A stretch of DNA of 64,000 nucleotides from Nematopogon swammerdamellus (Eukaryota > Arthropoda > Insecta > Lepidoptera > Adelidae): positions 19,047,151 to 19,111,150 of the forward strand of contig OX336353.1 of NCBI GenBank assembly GCA_946902875.1, given 5' to 3'. The notes under the pieces are model-generated. The model saw nothing but the letters and a program-made list of their open reading frames with translations. It had not been told where the DNA came from and searched no databases. This document shows positions 1 through 10,533 of this stretch, piece after piece; position 1 is the first letter of the stretch; the number at the start of each line of letters is the position of its first letter. A program made the position numbers and the translations under genes.

Positions 1-304
1 CATACCGGAAACTTCCCTGGAATGCTAGCTATACTGGACTAGAGTGGAACACAACCGAGGCTGCTATGCGGCCATCTTACATACAGTACGGTGGTAGCAA
101 CCCAGTCGGCTACAATTTGAGCCTACCACCTAGTAAGGGGCAAGGAAAGGGACCTACAGTTTTACACCGGTTCCGAACAGTGAAGCAGTAGGTATGCACG
201 AAATGTTTTTCGTCAGAAAAAACTCATACGCGCCGAGCGGATTCGAACCTCAGATCTCTCGCATGAGAAGCCGATGCTCAAACCACTCGCCCACCCGCCG
301 CTTG
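1..304 (-). mobile_element. S3 SINE with Leu/Ser-type tRNA head, cut by window edge
   Basis: Read on the minus strand this starts with a tRNA-like head (about 229-302): an A-box-like GTGGGCGAGTGGT just inside a GCGGCGG start, an anticodon-arm-like stretch with CATGCGAGAG, and a B box GGTTCGAATC. A body of about 220 bp follows, ending at TTCCGGTATG at the window edge. The head resembles tRNA-Leu or tRNA-Ser, but it sits in a repeat with other copies at 23016 and 26901, so it is a SINE promoter and not a tRNA gene. The 3' tail lies outside the window. Confidence 0.8.
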
Positions 305-750
305 ATTGTTTCTCCCGATTTCTCTTATTGATTCACACACACTTGATTAGGTAATTGAAACCATATTGAAACGCATATTTTGTCGTCCGATGGATCTTTC
401 AGGCGGTGTAAGTATTTATTTCTATCTGCTATAGTTTTGTCGTACGTAGACGACAAAAAACGAAAATGATGTACTTAAAATCATTTTCGTCTCATGATTT
501 TTCTGAACAACGCCCCTATTCCCGAACAAAATGTAAGACGTTCATCGAATTCACATTAAACAATAATTGGAAAAAAAAAATCTTGTAATTTCTCCTTGGA
601 TTTGACTTTTCACCTTTAGTCAAATACCGAGAAGTTTACTGAAAGTTGTTTTCTTGTAATTTCCAATATACGTTACCTGATGTTGAGTACAAATACCCAC
701 ATTATAATATCGCCTAACTATTTGTCAACGAACTTCACAAAATATGAACG
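305..750. other. Apparently unique AT-rich DNA, no gene seen
   Basis: No repeat family of this window and no convincing reading frame. Two small hairpins lie side by side: arms TTTTGTCGT (435-443 and 450-458) and arms CGAAAATGAT / ATCATTTTCG (461-470 and 480-489). Confidence 0.4.
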
Positions 751-807
751 TTTTTAGAGTTCCGTATCCGGCACGGGACCCTATTACTAAGCCTCCGCCG
801 TCTGTCT

Positions 808-838
<31 letters not shown>

Positions 839-866
839 CGACCGTCTGTCCGGGGATCGTCTGTCG
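751..866 (+). repeat. GGGTTCCGTA repeat, 5' fragment
   Basis: Starts with a slightly altered TTTTTAGAGTTCCGTATCC, then the conserved GGGACCCTATTACTAAGCC block and the internal CTGT/CCGT tetranucleotide tract. It is cut off after the tract, so only the first quarter of the repeat is present. Confidence 0.75.
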
Positions 867-1317
867 GAATTTTTTATGAAATTATTATATTATATTATAA
901 AAATTTAACAATTTTTGTATAATGTCCTATAGATTCCTCAAACGTTCATTACCCAGTACCCACGCATCGCCTAGTGGCAATTGCTAGCTTCTCATCTCTA
1001 AAATACGATGCCCAACAGCCACGCAATCCTCATGATAATAATTTAAGCGCAGCACTTACGCTTGTTCAGCATCATACGTTATAGCGTCTAACGCCTTGTT
1101 AACATACCTGAGCTAGCGGCTAGCGGCCCAGTGTAAAGATTCTCGAGTTTTGAGCGCACCTCAGCCATCGGCCTCGTTCGGATTCATGGAAGTTCTCGAC
1201 TCTTGAGTCTGTTTAATTTTGTTTCTTTGAGAGTCCAGCCCCTTCTTTAATGATGTTTTATTAATTATTTAATAAAACGTATTCTTAGGGGGTTGATACT
1301 TGATAGGTAAAAAAAAA

Positions 1318-1500
1318 CTATTTTTTTAGGTTCCGTATCCTTTCGGAAGCCTATTACTGAGCCTACGCCGTCTGTCTGTCTGTCTGACCATCCGCCTGTC
1401 CGCCCTACGGCTGTATCTCTTGAACCGTAATAGGTAGCCAGTTGAAATGTTCACAGTTGTGTTATTATGGCAGATGTAATGATTTTGTTATTATAAGAAA
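1318..1500 (+). repeat. GGGTTCCGTA repeat, 5' half
   Basis: Contains the start TTTTTTAGGTTCCGTATCC, the TATTACTGAGCCTACGCCGT block, a CTGT tract, GGCTGTATCTCTTGAACCGT and the ATGTTCACAG...TTATTATGGC segment. It ends before the GCGCCATCTA region and the CTTGGCCGGTTT end. The intervals 867-1317 and 1501-2149 hold no recognised feature. Confidence 0.75.
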
Positions 1501-2149
1501 CATTTGGCATTCAGTCTGTCTTATATAAACTGTTTTGTCTGCAATAATATATTCGTGTTCATTTCATTTCAAGAAAAAATAATACAATTCTAAACGCGCC
1601 AAGATCCGAAAGAAGTCCTAACACATGCACTCAATACTTAGAAATACTAAAATGTTGTGGACATCATTGACTAGAAGAAATTAAATTCTACAATAAAATA
1701 TCCTTCTGCACATTACAAAAAGAAAGATGACTGAATAATTGAAGCCTAAGGCTCAAAGGAAGATAATCTTTCGCCGGCGAACATCATGCTTGATAAAATA
1801 ATTGATGCAGTCTTGCTAGCTATCCCAATACGACGCTCCACTGACCAATCTGCTACAAAAACATCACCATAGTTATGTATGAATCACACACGTACCATAG
1901 ATACAATAGATATACGAACTCCATCCACCAGACATAATAGACCCGACGAGCAAGACCGCCGTTCATGCATGGCTTGTCCGCAATGACAGCTCTAGCAGAT
2001 GATTTGTGGATGCATTTGTAACTAGAAGTGATACCGCAGACGCGACGCAAAACGACATAAAGCTGCAGTCGGGATTGACATGTCAGTGGGAGGCAGGGGA
2101 GCTGCAGCCCAGGTTTCGAATCGACTCTAAACTACAATGTTTAACAACA

Positions 2150-2448
2150 ATACATACATACCGCACGCTGTATCCCGACAATCGGGGTAAGCAGAGTAAT
2201 CGGTGTTATGCTGCTAGTACTCTTGTAAATTACAGTACAATACCGACCATCACGTTTAGCAAAGTATTAGGACAAGATAACTATCGAGCAGCAAGTAAGG
2301 CACGAAGACCGGATGGAAGATGGAAGGACCGTGTCGAAGTAAGAGGTGGTTATCTTGTCGGCCTTTAGCACGGCATCTTGTCCTTTACGACATACACGGC
2401 GAGAGATGCAGTGGGGCGATACTTTTAAAATACCGGTCCAACACGGTA
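2150..2448 (-). mobile_element. S2 SINE (TATG tail), old copy
   Basis: On the minus strand it runs from the GTACCG-type head (near 2448, already altered to TACCGGTCCA in plus reading) to a TATG tail at 2150-2160. It is more diverged than the other S2 copies: the internal hairpin arms carry several unpaired changes and part of the head module is missing, so this is probably an early insertion. Confidence 0.75.
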
Positions 2449-2731
2449 ACAACGATGGGCCAACAATATGGCCTAAATCAATGTGTATGTATTTATGAAA
2501 TCATTGCTCCATTGACACAGACTGCAGAAGGAAAAAAAATATATAATTAAAAGCAAGAACTTATAAGTACTAGATAAAAACTAAACTAATGAAATAAACA
2601 TTAAAACTGAGCCATCTGTGGACGAGCTTTGGCCGTTACAAATATACGTACATTACAGGTGGTAATTATAACCTCGGAATTATAAACCCATTCTATTTAT
2701 GTACATTTATTCTAAATACTTATTTTTGTTT

Positions 2732-2813
2732 TGTGTAATTCGGTATGCGTGGCTTAGTCAGAGAGGCCAGATCCGACCAGTCAATATAACCTCCGAGAAG
2801 GGGTTGTACCGGA
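2732..2813 (-). repeat. Fragment of the S3-type 3' tail
   Basis: Minus-strand reading gives the TCTCGGAGGT...GGCTGGTCGGA...ACTCAGCC...CCGGATTACA tail seen at 23491-23609, with many substitutions (plus strand: GTGTAATTCGGTATGCGTGG). It is an old tail-only fragment. Confidence 0.55.
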
Positions 2814-4972
2814 GACTTACCTTTTGGATTGGATAAGAAAACAGTGGGTACCTACCTTAATATTCTTCTCCGAATACATTTCTGGATATTAATCACTAGC
2901 TATTACTGACATTGTATTGTCCAAACCACCGAGAAAGAAATATTAGGTAGTTGTTTGACCAACCGGTTGTGGCCTAAGTGTGAACCTTCGACCACTGGGT
3001 CCGGAGGGTCACTCACCTTCTAGACCAAAATCATTCATTGGTGAGTAATTTGGCGAAGTAAACATCTCAAAAGACATATGAAAATATGGCTAGTTGTGTA
3101 CGTTTGATAGAGGAAAAATAGTTTTCGAAACATCGTGCTCGAAATTCCCAGACGCTTTAAAAAACTAAAAATAAAACTGTAGCCCTGTCTCTAGTCATAC
3201 GATCTACGAGCATCTTCAACTTTGTAACCTATCTCTCAGATCGAATTCCATCGTCGTATTCGATCTTGATTTACTCCAGACGGCACGATATAAACCATTC
3301 TGAGTTACGTCTTCATCATTAAGCCGAGGACGACGTGCATCGGGGACCTGATCTCATTTCCTATGATCTATGACTTCTGGATTCTTCGTAAAGGCAAAGC
3401 AGAGACAATGCTCTGAATTATTTGCTTCGATTATTGAAGGCATTCTACAGGTAGGTAACTATCCCAGTAGCGCGCGTCGCTATGCACTGAGCAGCAGTGC
3501 ATTCATAATCTAGGCAACTATAAAAAGTAATAAAAGGTCTTTGAATGCCAATGAAGTCTAAAATTCTATAATGAACTTTCAATCCTACGCAGAAGGTTGA
3601 GTTTAAATCGAGCGGCTATTTTTAGACGATCTTCTGGTTTCGGTCGTGGGATGTCTCGTTCGCTTTTGCGACCGGTGCGACGAACAACGTGACATCTTTA
3701 TAATAAGGACGGCAGCGTGCACATGCTCGTGAATTGCCTGCTACTGGTTTGTTTGTCTTTTTTTTTATCTCTTTTTATGACTCTTATGACTTGCAATTTT
3801 ATTACCTCGCTTTCGGTTTTTATGCAAATATGAGGAGCACGCTCCTCAAATAGCTAGGTTTTACCACTGCCTCTGAGTGCTTTCCTCTTTCCTACCGTCT
3901 ACTTATGTTCAAAGTTTATTAACTTGTTGCTGTTATTCTTTTTTTAAATAAATACGTACTTTGACAGAGCCTTCGCGTCGTCGTTGGGACACTTGTTACG
4001 AGCTCCTTATAATTACTTCATTTTGTAAATCTCTTCTCATGTTCCATAATACGTTCTCATCACGCGAGCCATATATCGGGCGCTGCTTAAAATCGAGACT
4101 TTTAAACGGTCGCCGCGACCGACTTAAAATGGAAATAATGAGGCCAAAAAGGAAGACGATTGGCAATTTCGAGAGCAGAAGCCTAAAAACGCTGACAGCG
4201 GGTGAGCTGACGTAAGTGGCGACGTGAATCGGGAGCCATCAGCCAATGGGAGTGCTTCAATTATTTCAGTTAAGAGGCATAATTTTGAGAGCGAAAGGTA
4301 ATTTGGGCAGACGGAAAAAGTCGACAGAATTAATAATGCGTCTACTCACCTACGGGACTGCGCGCCGGGCGATACGTCAGCCGAGATCAAAGACACAGTC
4401 GACGGATATTTTTCCAACTTCATCCAGTTCATAGCTCGGGGATGCTTTCAGAAACGTTTTGTTGTTTCTGGAACTATTTGGATCTTTATGATGATGACTG
4501 CTTTTACGGAAGGCCTGATCAGAATTAGTCCAGTTTGTGAAGTCGCCGTTTATTACGGTGATAACATTCCGATGCTACGCTTTGAGCGAGACCAATTTAC
4601 GCTTCTCGCATAGCTGTGAATGAATGGGTTATGTTGACCATTGATCTCTAATGAGCCGGAATTCTTAATCAAGTACTTACTGTCATTATGTTTAGGCTCA
4701 GTCAAAAGAAAACAAAAATGTTCGTCTTTTTATCTGATTTGAATTACTAACAAGTTCTGACCACTGAATAAAATATATCCTTTTTATATCATCAATCCTT
4801 CAATTATTTTCAATCAGCGTATCACCCAACTACAAACTTGGTACACAAATTCCAATATACGTACTGTCCGCAACATGTTCCCCTCCAGCAGACATGACAA
4901 GTCGAGTAGCAACCGCCGTGTGTCTTACTCAGGCGCTCGCCACACGCCTCGCTGGGGATTATTTTCATTCGG
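2814..4972. other. Mostly unique DNA, no certain gene
   Basis: No copy of the window's main repeats. The stretch 3600-4440 is less AT-rich than its surroundings and has an 84-codon open frame (3961-4215) whose stop overlaps a good splice donor (GAC|GTAAGT at 4212/4213). A possible acceptor (TTTGACAG, ending at 3966) would give a 246-bp exon. The predicted peptide is basic and resembles no family I know, so I do not call it a gene. A conserved non-coding block is equally possible. Confidence 0.3.
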
Positions 4973-5062
4973 ACACACACGGGAACGCACGGGAATCGGC
5001 AAATACACGCGGGAACACGCGGAAACACGCCGTAACACGCAGGAACACGCGGGACACGGAGA
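4973..5062. repeat. 10-bp minisatellite (GCGGGAACAC)n
   Basis: About eight imperfect copies of a 10-bp unit close to GCGGGAACAC (variants GCGGAAACAC, GCCGTAACAC, GCAGGAACAC). Several frames stay open across it and give low-complexity Arg/His/Thr-rich peptides; these are by-products of the repeat. The next 440 bp, to the Helitron-like start at 5506, hold no recognised feature. Confidence 0.85.
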
Positions 5063-5505
5063 CGACGAGACGGCCTCCCCACGAGAGTTGTGCGTTTTAT
5101 TGACAACATAAATACGGTGCGGCTGAGAGGAGTAGAGCGTAGATGCTAGTGGAATCGATTTGGAGGCATGGGGATGAATTTAAATCAGTAACAAATGTTG
5201 GAAAGACAACAAGGCATTCTTTTGAACAAGTAGCAGAGTTTCAATTAAAAAATCCAACTATTTAAATATTACTGCGCATACAATTTGAAAACTGATGCAA
5301 TAAATTAGAATTGAGCTTAATGGAATTTTACATATAGACACTCCTGGATGACGAGAATATCAAATACATATCAAATAAGTGCTTGAGGATATAAAGAAGA
5401 TATTAATGATTTAAAACTGAATGAACTTTTATTGAATGAAGAAAAAACACAGTAATACAAAATACAACTATAGTGAGTAAAACTAATTAAATAAAATTAA
5501 CCTAA

Positions 5506-5957
5506 TCTATACATATAATAAAATCGTAAAGGTAAGAAAGTCTGTACATTGAATGTATTCGGAAAAAAACTAACCAGGGTGGCTTAAAATGAGATACTGA
5601 ACATTTTAGAACAGTTTTTAAAATTTTTGTTTGTTTGTTTGTTTGTCTGTACGCGCATCACGCAAAAACTACTGAACAGAATTAGACGAAACTTTGTATA
5701 GTGGCAGTTTATATGCCGGGTTAACATAATACGTAAAAAAAATTAACAAAAATAAAAAAAAAATTTAACAATTTTAAACATTATTGCGCGTTTAAAATCA
5801 CGTAGTCCAAAGTACATAATTATATCTTGAGAACTGGCAGCAAATACAATTTGAATAAAATATTCATTCGAAATTTAAAAATAAGCAGATACAACGAAAA
5901 TGACAAGTTCTTCTTTTTTATAACTTGAACACAATAGTCTATAACATATCTATTCTT
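5506..5957 (+). mobile_element. Helitron-like 5' end, truncated copy
   Basis: Begins with TCTATACATATAATAAAATC, the same start as the element at 5958, and contains a TTTG tetranucleotide run followed by TACGCGCATCACGCAAAAAC and CTGAACAGAATTAGACGAAA, the motif order typical of a widespread lepidopteran Helitron-like family. No 3' CTAGT end is found before the next 5' start at 5958, so this copy is truncated or the second was inserted within it. Confidence 0.55.
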
Positions 5958-6306
5958 TCTATACATATAATAAAATCGTAAATGCAAAAATGTCTATTTG
6001 TACGCGCATCTCGCAAAAACCACTGAACGGAATTTGACGAAACTTTTTATAGTGACAGTGTATATCCCGGATTAACATAATAATTAAAAAATATAATAAA
6101 AATCACGCAATCCAAAGTAATGGTAAAAAACAATTTTAAATGTCATGTTGACAACGGAGAACTGTCATCTCGACGTGAGCTGGCCGGTGACAAATTGTTT
6201 GATAAATAAAAAAAATTATTGAAAGTCGAAGTTATGTCGCTGTCATTGGTGCAATAAAAATTTATATATCTGTTGCCCGCGGCTTCGCTCGCGTGAAAGT
6301 CGTATT

Positions 6307-7131
6307 TCAAAAAAAGAAAGTAAGTAACTAAAGGGGGGCCCGATGGCGGATCCGCGCTCACGTAAACGATATTCTTTCTCGATGATAGTAACTAAGGGCG
6401 AGGCGGAAGGCGGAGCTGAGTTCAGGAAGAAGAAAAACATTCTTGAAGAAAGTAAGTAACTAAGGGCGAGGCCGAAGGCCGAGCTCTATTCTGGAAGACC
6501 ATAAACCTTCTCGAAGAAAGTAAGTAACTATGGGCGAGGCCGCAGGCCGAGCTGCGTTCAGGAAGAAGCTAAACCATCTTGAAGAATGTAAGTAACTAAG
6601 GCGAGGCCGAAGGCCGAGCTAAGTTCGAATAATTGAAAAACCATCTCGAAGAAAGCAAGCAACTAAGGGGGAAGCCGAAGGCCGAGCTGCGTTCAGAAAG
6701 AAGCTAAACCATCTTGAAGAAAGTTAGTAACTAAGGCGAGGCCGAAGGCCGAGCTACGTTCTGATAATTGAAAAACCATCTCGAAGAAAGCAAGTAACTA
6801 AGGGCGAGAACGAAGGCCGAGCTGCGTTCAGAAAGAAGCTAAGCCATCTTGAAGAAAGTAAGTAACTAAGGGCGAGGCCGAAGGCCGTGCTCTATTCGGG
6901 AAGACCATAAAACATCTTGAAGAAAGCAAGTAACTAAGGGCGAGGCCGTAGGCCGAGCTGCGTTGAGGAAGAAGGTAAACATTTTTGAAGAAAATAAGTA
7001 ACTAAGGCGAGGCCGAAGGCCGAGCTACGTTCTGACAAATGATAAACCATCTCGAAGAAAGCAAGTAACTAAGGGCGAGGCCGAAGGCCGAGCTTCGTTC
7101 AGGAAGAAGCTAAACCATCTCGAATAAAGTT
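6307..7131 (+). repeat. 68-bp tandem array, left arm (about 12 units)
   Basis: About 12 units of 67-68 bp. Each has AAGTAAGTAACTAAGGGCGA, then GGCCGAAGGCCGAGCT, then a variable 25-bp segment ending CATCTTGAAGAA or CTCGAAGAA. The variable part alternates between at least three types (GCGTTCAGGAAGAAGC, ACGTTCTGATAATTG, CTATTCTGGAAGACC), so a dimeric or trimeric higher-order unit overlies the 68-bp unit. The first two units are the most diverged. Confidence 0.9.
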
Positions 7132-7234
7132 AATTAACATTAAGATTGCGTTAATTTAATTTAAATTTTATTATAAAGTCCACGCTTCTGACGGCAAATA
7201 TACCGTGCATCCTAGAACCTCGCGGTTATTCCCG

Positions 7235-7643
7235 GCTGGATGGCAAGAGGCCCCATGCTATCACCTTAGTGCCATGGACTAAGGGTAGTTCTTTGATGTG
7301 GGACGCCACTTGTGTTCTCACATTGGCTCCAAGTCACGTTAGGACATCTTCAAGAGAGGCTGGCGCGGCCGAGGCTAGGGCGGAGAGCCTCAAACGCAAC
7401 AAATATAGAAATATAATTCAATATTTCGAATTTGTTGCGTTTGCGGTTGAAACCCCCGGTCCGTGGAGCAGTGAAGCCAAAAGAGGCTTGGGCCTCTGCT
7501 GGTTGACGCAACTGGTGTCCCGCCATCAAGGGCTTATGTACTTCATTCAAAGGGTAAGCCTTGCCATCCAGCGGGGTAATGCCGCAAGTGCTCTAAGAAC
7601 ATTTGAAAATGCCCGTTTTGATAGTTATTTTAATGTTTGTTAG
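7235..7643 (+). pseudogene. Retroelement-associated RT C-terminal domain fragment
   Basis: An open frame runs in from about 7235 and stops at 7643. It shows a WDATCV motif, LAPSHV, a GAAEARAESLKRNKY stretch, FAVETPGPW and a near-terminal QRVSLAIQRGNAAS. From memory, this motif series belongs to the C-terminal end of reverse-transcriptase-containing retroelement proteins found in many animals, where the family pattern is roughly WDATCVDT-LAPSH-VETLGPW-QR-SLAIQRGNAAS. No RT catalytic motif is present, so only the last 130 or so residues survive. It lies between two inverted tandem arrays, which suggests capture of a retroelement end by the host element. The C-terminus has extra residues after the conserved end. 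Confidence 0.6.
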
Positions 7644-7727
7644 GTAGGTTTTAATTCTTTAGTTATTAATATTACTTTTTTATTTTTATGAAATAAATAG
7701 ATTGAGTAAACGTTATTATATTCTATA

Positions 7728-8043
7728 GAAGAAAGGAAGTCTTTAAGGGCGAGGGCCGAAGGCGGAAGAGGGTTTTTGGTTTACCTGAACGCAGCTCGGC
7801 CTTCGGCGTCGCACTTAGTTCCTTCCTTTCTTCCGGAAGGTTTATCGTCTTCCTGAACGCAGCTCGGCCTTCGGCCTCGCCCTTACTTACTTCTTTTATT
7901 TGAGAAAGGTTTATCGTTTACCTGAAAGCAGCTCGGCCTTCGGCCTCGCCCTTAGTTAGTTACTTTCTTTGAGGAGGTTTATCGATTACCTGAACGCAGC
8001 TTGGCCTTCGGCCTCGCCCTTAGTTACTTACATTCTTCTTTGG
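7728..8043 (-). repeat. 68-bp tandem array, right arm in inverted orientation
   Basis: The first partial unit (7728-7775) still has the left-arm orientation. From about 7795 the units are reversed: four copies of CTGAACGCAGCTCGGCCTTC followed by GGCCTCGCCCTTAGTTACTT. The orientation switch lies near 7780. A transcript crossing both arrays could fold into a long double-stranded arm. Confidence 0.88.
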
Positions 8044-8085
8044 AATACGAATTTCACGCGAGCGAAGCCGCGGGCAACAGCTAGT

Positions 8086-8550
8086 AAATAATAAAAACGA
8101 AAAATTACATGTTAGTCTACTGTAAGTAAAAAATTTCGTCCAACTCAGTCGACTCAATTGATGATTTAAAATAATGTTCTGAATTTTGCAAATGTTTGAA
8201 AGTGCTGACTGTGACTGAATTCACGTCTGAACTGAATATAAAATTCAAAATGGGCTGCCCAGACTGAGCCAACGATGCCAATTCCACACAAAATACATAA
8301 CCAACGAGGCCAGGTCTGTCGTTTGGTAAGCTCAGCTCGTCTAAGGATATTTCCTTGTAAAAATTGTCGTCGTTAGTGATCTTAATTATGCTTCCTCAGT
8401 TGTTAGTAGTCGCTCAGGAGACCTGTTACTTCAGCACCGTTAGTTACCACGACCGTAGGATCTTTCTCTTTAGTTATCGCTGTTTTGATTTTTATTCCAG
8501 TTCTATTTTTGTTATTTTCTGTGATTTTCTTTGCTTATTTTCGATTTGAT
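8086..8550. other. Apparently unique DNA, no gene seen
   Basis: Moderately AT-rich and without a known repeat. Open frames are short and T-rich, and none has a recognisable motif. Confidence 0.35.
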
Positions 8551-8876
8551 ACATACATACATATCACACACGCTGAATCCCGACAATCGGGGTAAGCAGA
8601 GTAATCGGTGTTGTGCTGCAAAAACTCTGTTAAATTACAGCACAACACCGACCACCACGTTTCGCAAAGTATTCGAACAAGATTCAATCGATCAAGCAGC
8701 AAGTAAGGCACGAAGACGCACCTGCTGCATGAGTCGGTGGAAGTACCGTGCCAAGGTGGCGAGCCTGTCGCCCTTTAGCACGGCATCTTGTCCTTATTCC
8801 TTAGTCGCCTTTTACGACATGCATTGGGGGAGATGCAGTGGGGCTATTCTTTTAAAGTACCGGCCCCACAAGGTAC
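8551..8876 (-). mobile_element. S2 SINE, near full length
   Basis: In minus orientation: GTACC head (8876), the GCCCCACTGCATCTCCCCCA-type head module, TCGTAAAAGGCGACTAAGGA, a body with a CACGGTACTTCCACCGA segment, the paired arms TCGGTGTTGTGCTG / CAGCACAACACCGA, the small hairpin CCCGACAATCGGG, and a TATGTATGT tail (8551-8563). Confidence 0.85.
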
Positions 8877-9227
8877 TTTACTTTTCGATGTGAATGTTCA
8901 CTAGAACACACAAGCATACCAAACTTGTAACGAAAAATATTGTGTTACGAGAATTGGTAAACGCGTGTGTGGCATAAGATTCTGGCCTCTCCCAAGAGGA
9001 CCATCCTGCCTATTCGCTAACAGCCATTACTTATCGCAAAAATAGCGGTAGCCGTAGTAGCTCTGTCTCACCAGAGGTATTGACAAGCCCGTTGGAGCGA
9101 GCGAGACGGATCATGAGAAATTGCTAGTAGTTATGAATTGCTAATTTCAAAATCCGGGCTAGATTCAAAATCCAGATGCACAAGAATGAGATTTTAGAAT
9201 TTCCGAAAAATGTATAAGAAAAAGGAT
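8877..9227. other. Spacer without recognised feature
   Basis: No repeat from this window and no reading frame of note. It ends at a truncated S1 SINE. Confidence 0.3.
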
Positions 9228-9340
9228 TCGTGTTTTCCGTCCAGCGCCATCTAGGTAGCACGACCAAGGTAAGCACTGCCGTGGCACCTAGTTGATGAAG
9301 GTGTGATGAACCGACATCAGAGGTGTATTAGGTGATTATT
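9228..9340 (+). mobile_element. S1 SINE, 3' fragment
   Basis: Holds only the later body: GTGTTTTCCGTCCAG, GTGGCACCTAGTTGATGAAG, a shortened GACATCAGAGGTG and GGTGATT. A second S1 copy starts directly after it at 9341, so the two are nested or tandem insertions. Confidence 0.65.
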
Positions 9341-9697
9341 GTCAGCCTTGGTAGCTAAATGATGCGGTCGGTCGGATCATAAGCACACCTGGCACCGTCA
9401 GTAGATGGATGGGTGACCGCTCGACCGGTGGAGGCTGACCAAGGTTCGGATTCCACGTAAAACTTTTAGGTCCCTTCCCTTCTTACTTTACTAGATGGTA
9501 GGGTTTATCCCGCCCGGGTTGATACCACCGCACTGATTGGAAGTTAGGTTGAAACGGCTACTTAAATAGTTCGTGTTTTCCGTCCAGTTCAGTGTAGCCG
9601 GAACGGCCAAAGGGAATGGCACCTAGTTCACCAAGGCTGACATCACGAATGTAGTAAATGATGTAGCCAACCTTGTCATGTTCCGTAGAAAACATTA
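9341..9697 (+). mobile_element. S1 SINE with tRNA/5S head, diverged
   Basis: Begins GTCAGCCTTGGTAGCTAA (degenerate A box), followed by the 5S-like GATGGATGGGTGACCGCTCG and the B box GGTTCGGATTCC, then the full body GATGGTAGGGTTTATCCCGC ... GTTTTCCGTCCAGTTCAGTG ... GATGTAGCCAACC. The poly-A tail has decayed to GTAGAAAAC. Confidence 0.8.
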
Positions 9698-10167
9698 GAA
9701 AGGAGAAGGCGTAGAAACAGACATTGTTAAACTTTTCAAAATTAAATGAGAAATAATTTTACAAATCAAAATTATGTTTATGACTGCTACTAGATGATCA
9801 TAAATACCAATTTGCGCTATCACAAAGGAGGAAAACTTTGTGACTTCCAAGAAAAAGCGCTTCGTGTAAATAAATTTGGCGCTTAGCAAAGTTTCCGCTG
9901 AGAAAACATTGTTAGGACATTCTGCTTCTTGTTAGCAAGTTTCCTGAAGAATTTCCCAAAAGGCCTCGTTGCTAGTTAGCGCCGACTTAAAAAAAAAAAC
10001 TTTAAACAGCTTGAACCAACGAAGATTTACAGATTTGAAAAAAGTATGTAGGTAGGTAAGTGAATGATTAGAAATACTATTTCATTTCCAAATGTGACAG
10101 TATGTTTTAAGTATTTCCTATACCTAACCAAAAGCCAGCTTCACGATGCCCGTCTTTAATTATTTGT
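9698..10167. other. AT-rich DNA, no gene seen
   Basis: No recognised repeat; short frames only. Confidence 0.3.
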
Positions 10168-10533
10168 TTAATCCTTTTTCTCTATTTTGTCACTATGTTC
10201 TTTCGATGTTAGTACATTACGTCTGTACATGTATGTTATTTTTTGTTCTTCTTTAACAGCTCGTCTGAGTTTTTTATTACATAATAAACAATACAAATTG
10301 ATATAATTTTTTATATCAATTTTAGGTTTTAATTTTGTAAAAATGTAAAATTTATATAAAAAGATATGTGTGAATAAAAATGCAATAAAAATACTATACC
10401 TAATATCAGAGCTAATATAATGACAGTCTATAACAATACACTCTTCAGTAATATTCCACCAATAGAATAATAAATAAACTTCCTCCATAAAATTGGGTTC
10501 ATTTGAAATATTAAATTTTATATCGCTCAACAC
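10168..10533 (-). CDS. Unidentified ORF, 121 codons, one possible membrane segment
   Basis: An ATG-initiated frame of 121 codons in AT-rich DNA. The predicted product has an acidic N-terminal part, one hydrophobic stretch at about residues 46-67 (SIFIAFLFTHIFLYKFYIF) and a basic Lys/Arg-rich tail with a CLLCNKKLRR motif. I know no family like this. The length is unusual for random AT-rich DNA, but no splice context, promoter or poly-A signal supports it, so it may be chance. Confidence 0.18.
   Translation of the reverse strand: MLSDIKFNISNEPNFMEEVYLLFYWWNITEECIVIDCHYISSDIRYSIFIAFLFTHIFLYKFYIFTKLKPKIDIKNYINLYCLLCNKKLRRAVKEEQKITYMYRRNVLTSKEHSDKIEKKD

Larger units (their letters stand above)
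5958..8085 (+). mobile_element. Helitron-like / foldback-like composite element
   Basis: The 5' end TCTATACATATAATAAAATC lies at 5958. The 3' end has GCGAGCGAAGCCGCGGGC, then CAACAGCTAGT ending at 8085, which fits a Helitron 3' terminus (hairpin followed by CTAGT). An inverted copy of the 3' end lies at 6270-6306, matching 8044-8081 with about one mismatch, so 6270-8081 has the layout of a foldback element. Between these ends are a direct array (6307-7131), a spacer with a coding fragment (7235-7643), and an inverted array (7728-8043). I cannot decide between one Helitron with a rearranged interior and two Helitrons in opposite orientation. Confidence 0.6.

Noticed and set aside
4822..5111. 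Overlapping ORFs on both strands with Arg/His/Thr repeats
   Set aside because: Produced by the 10-bp minisatellite, which lacks stop codons in several frames.
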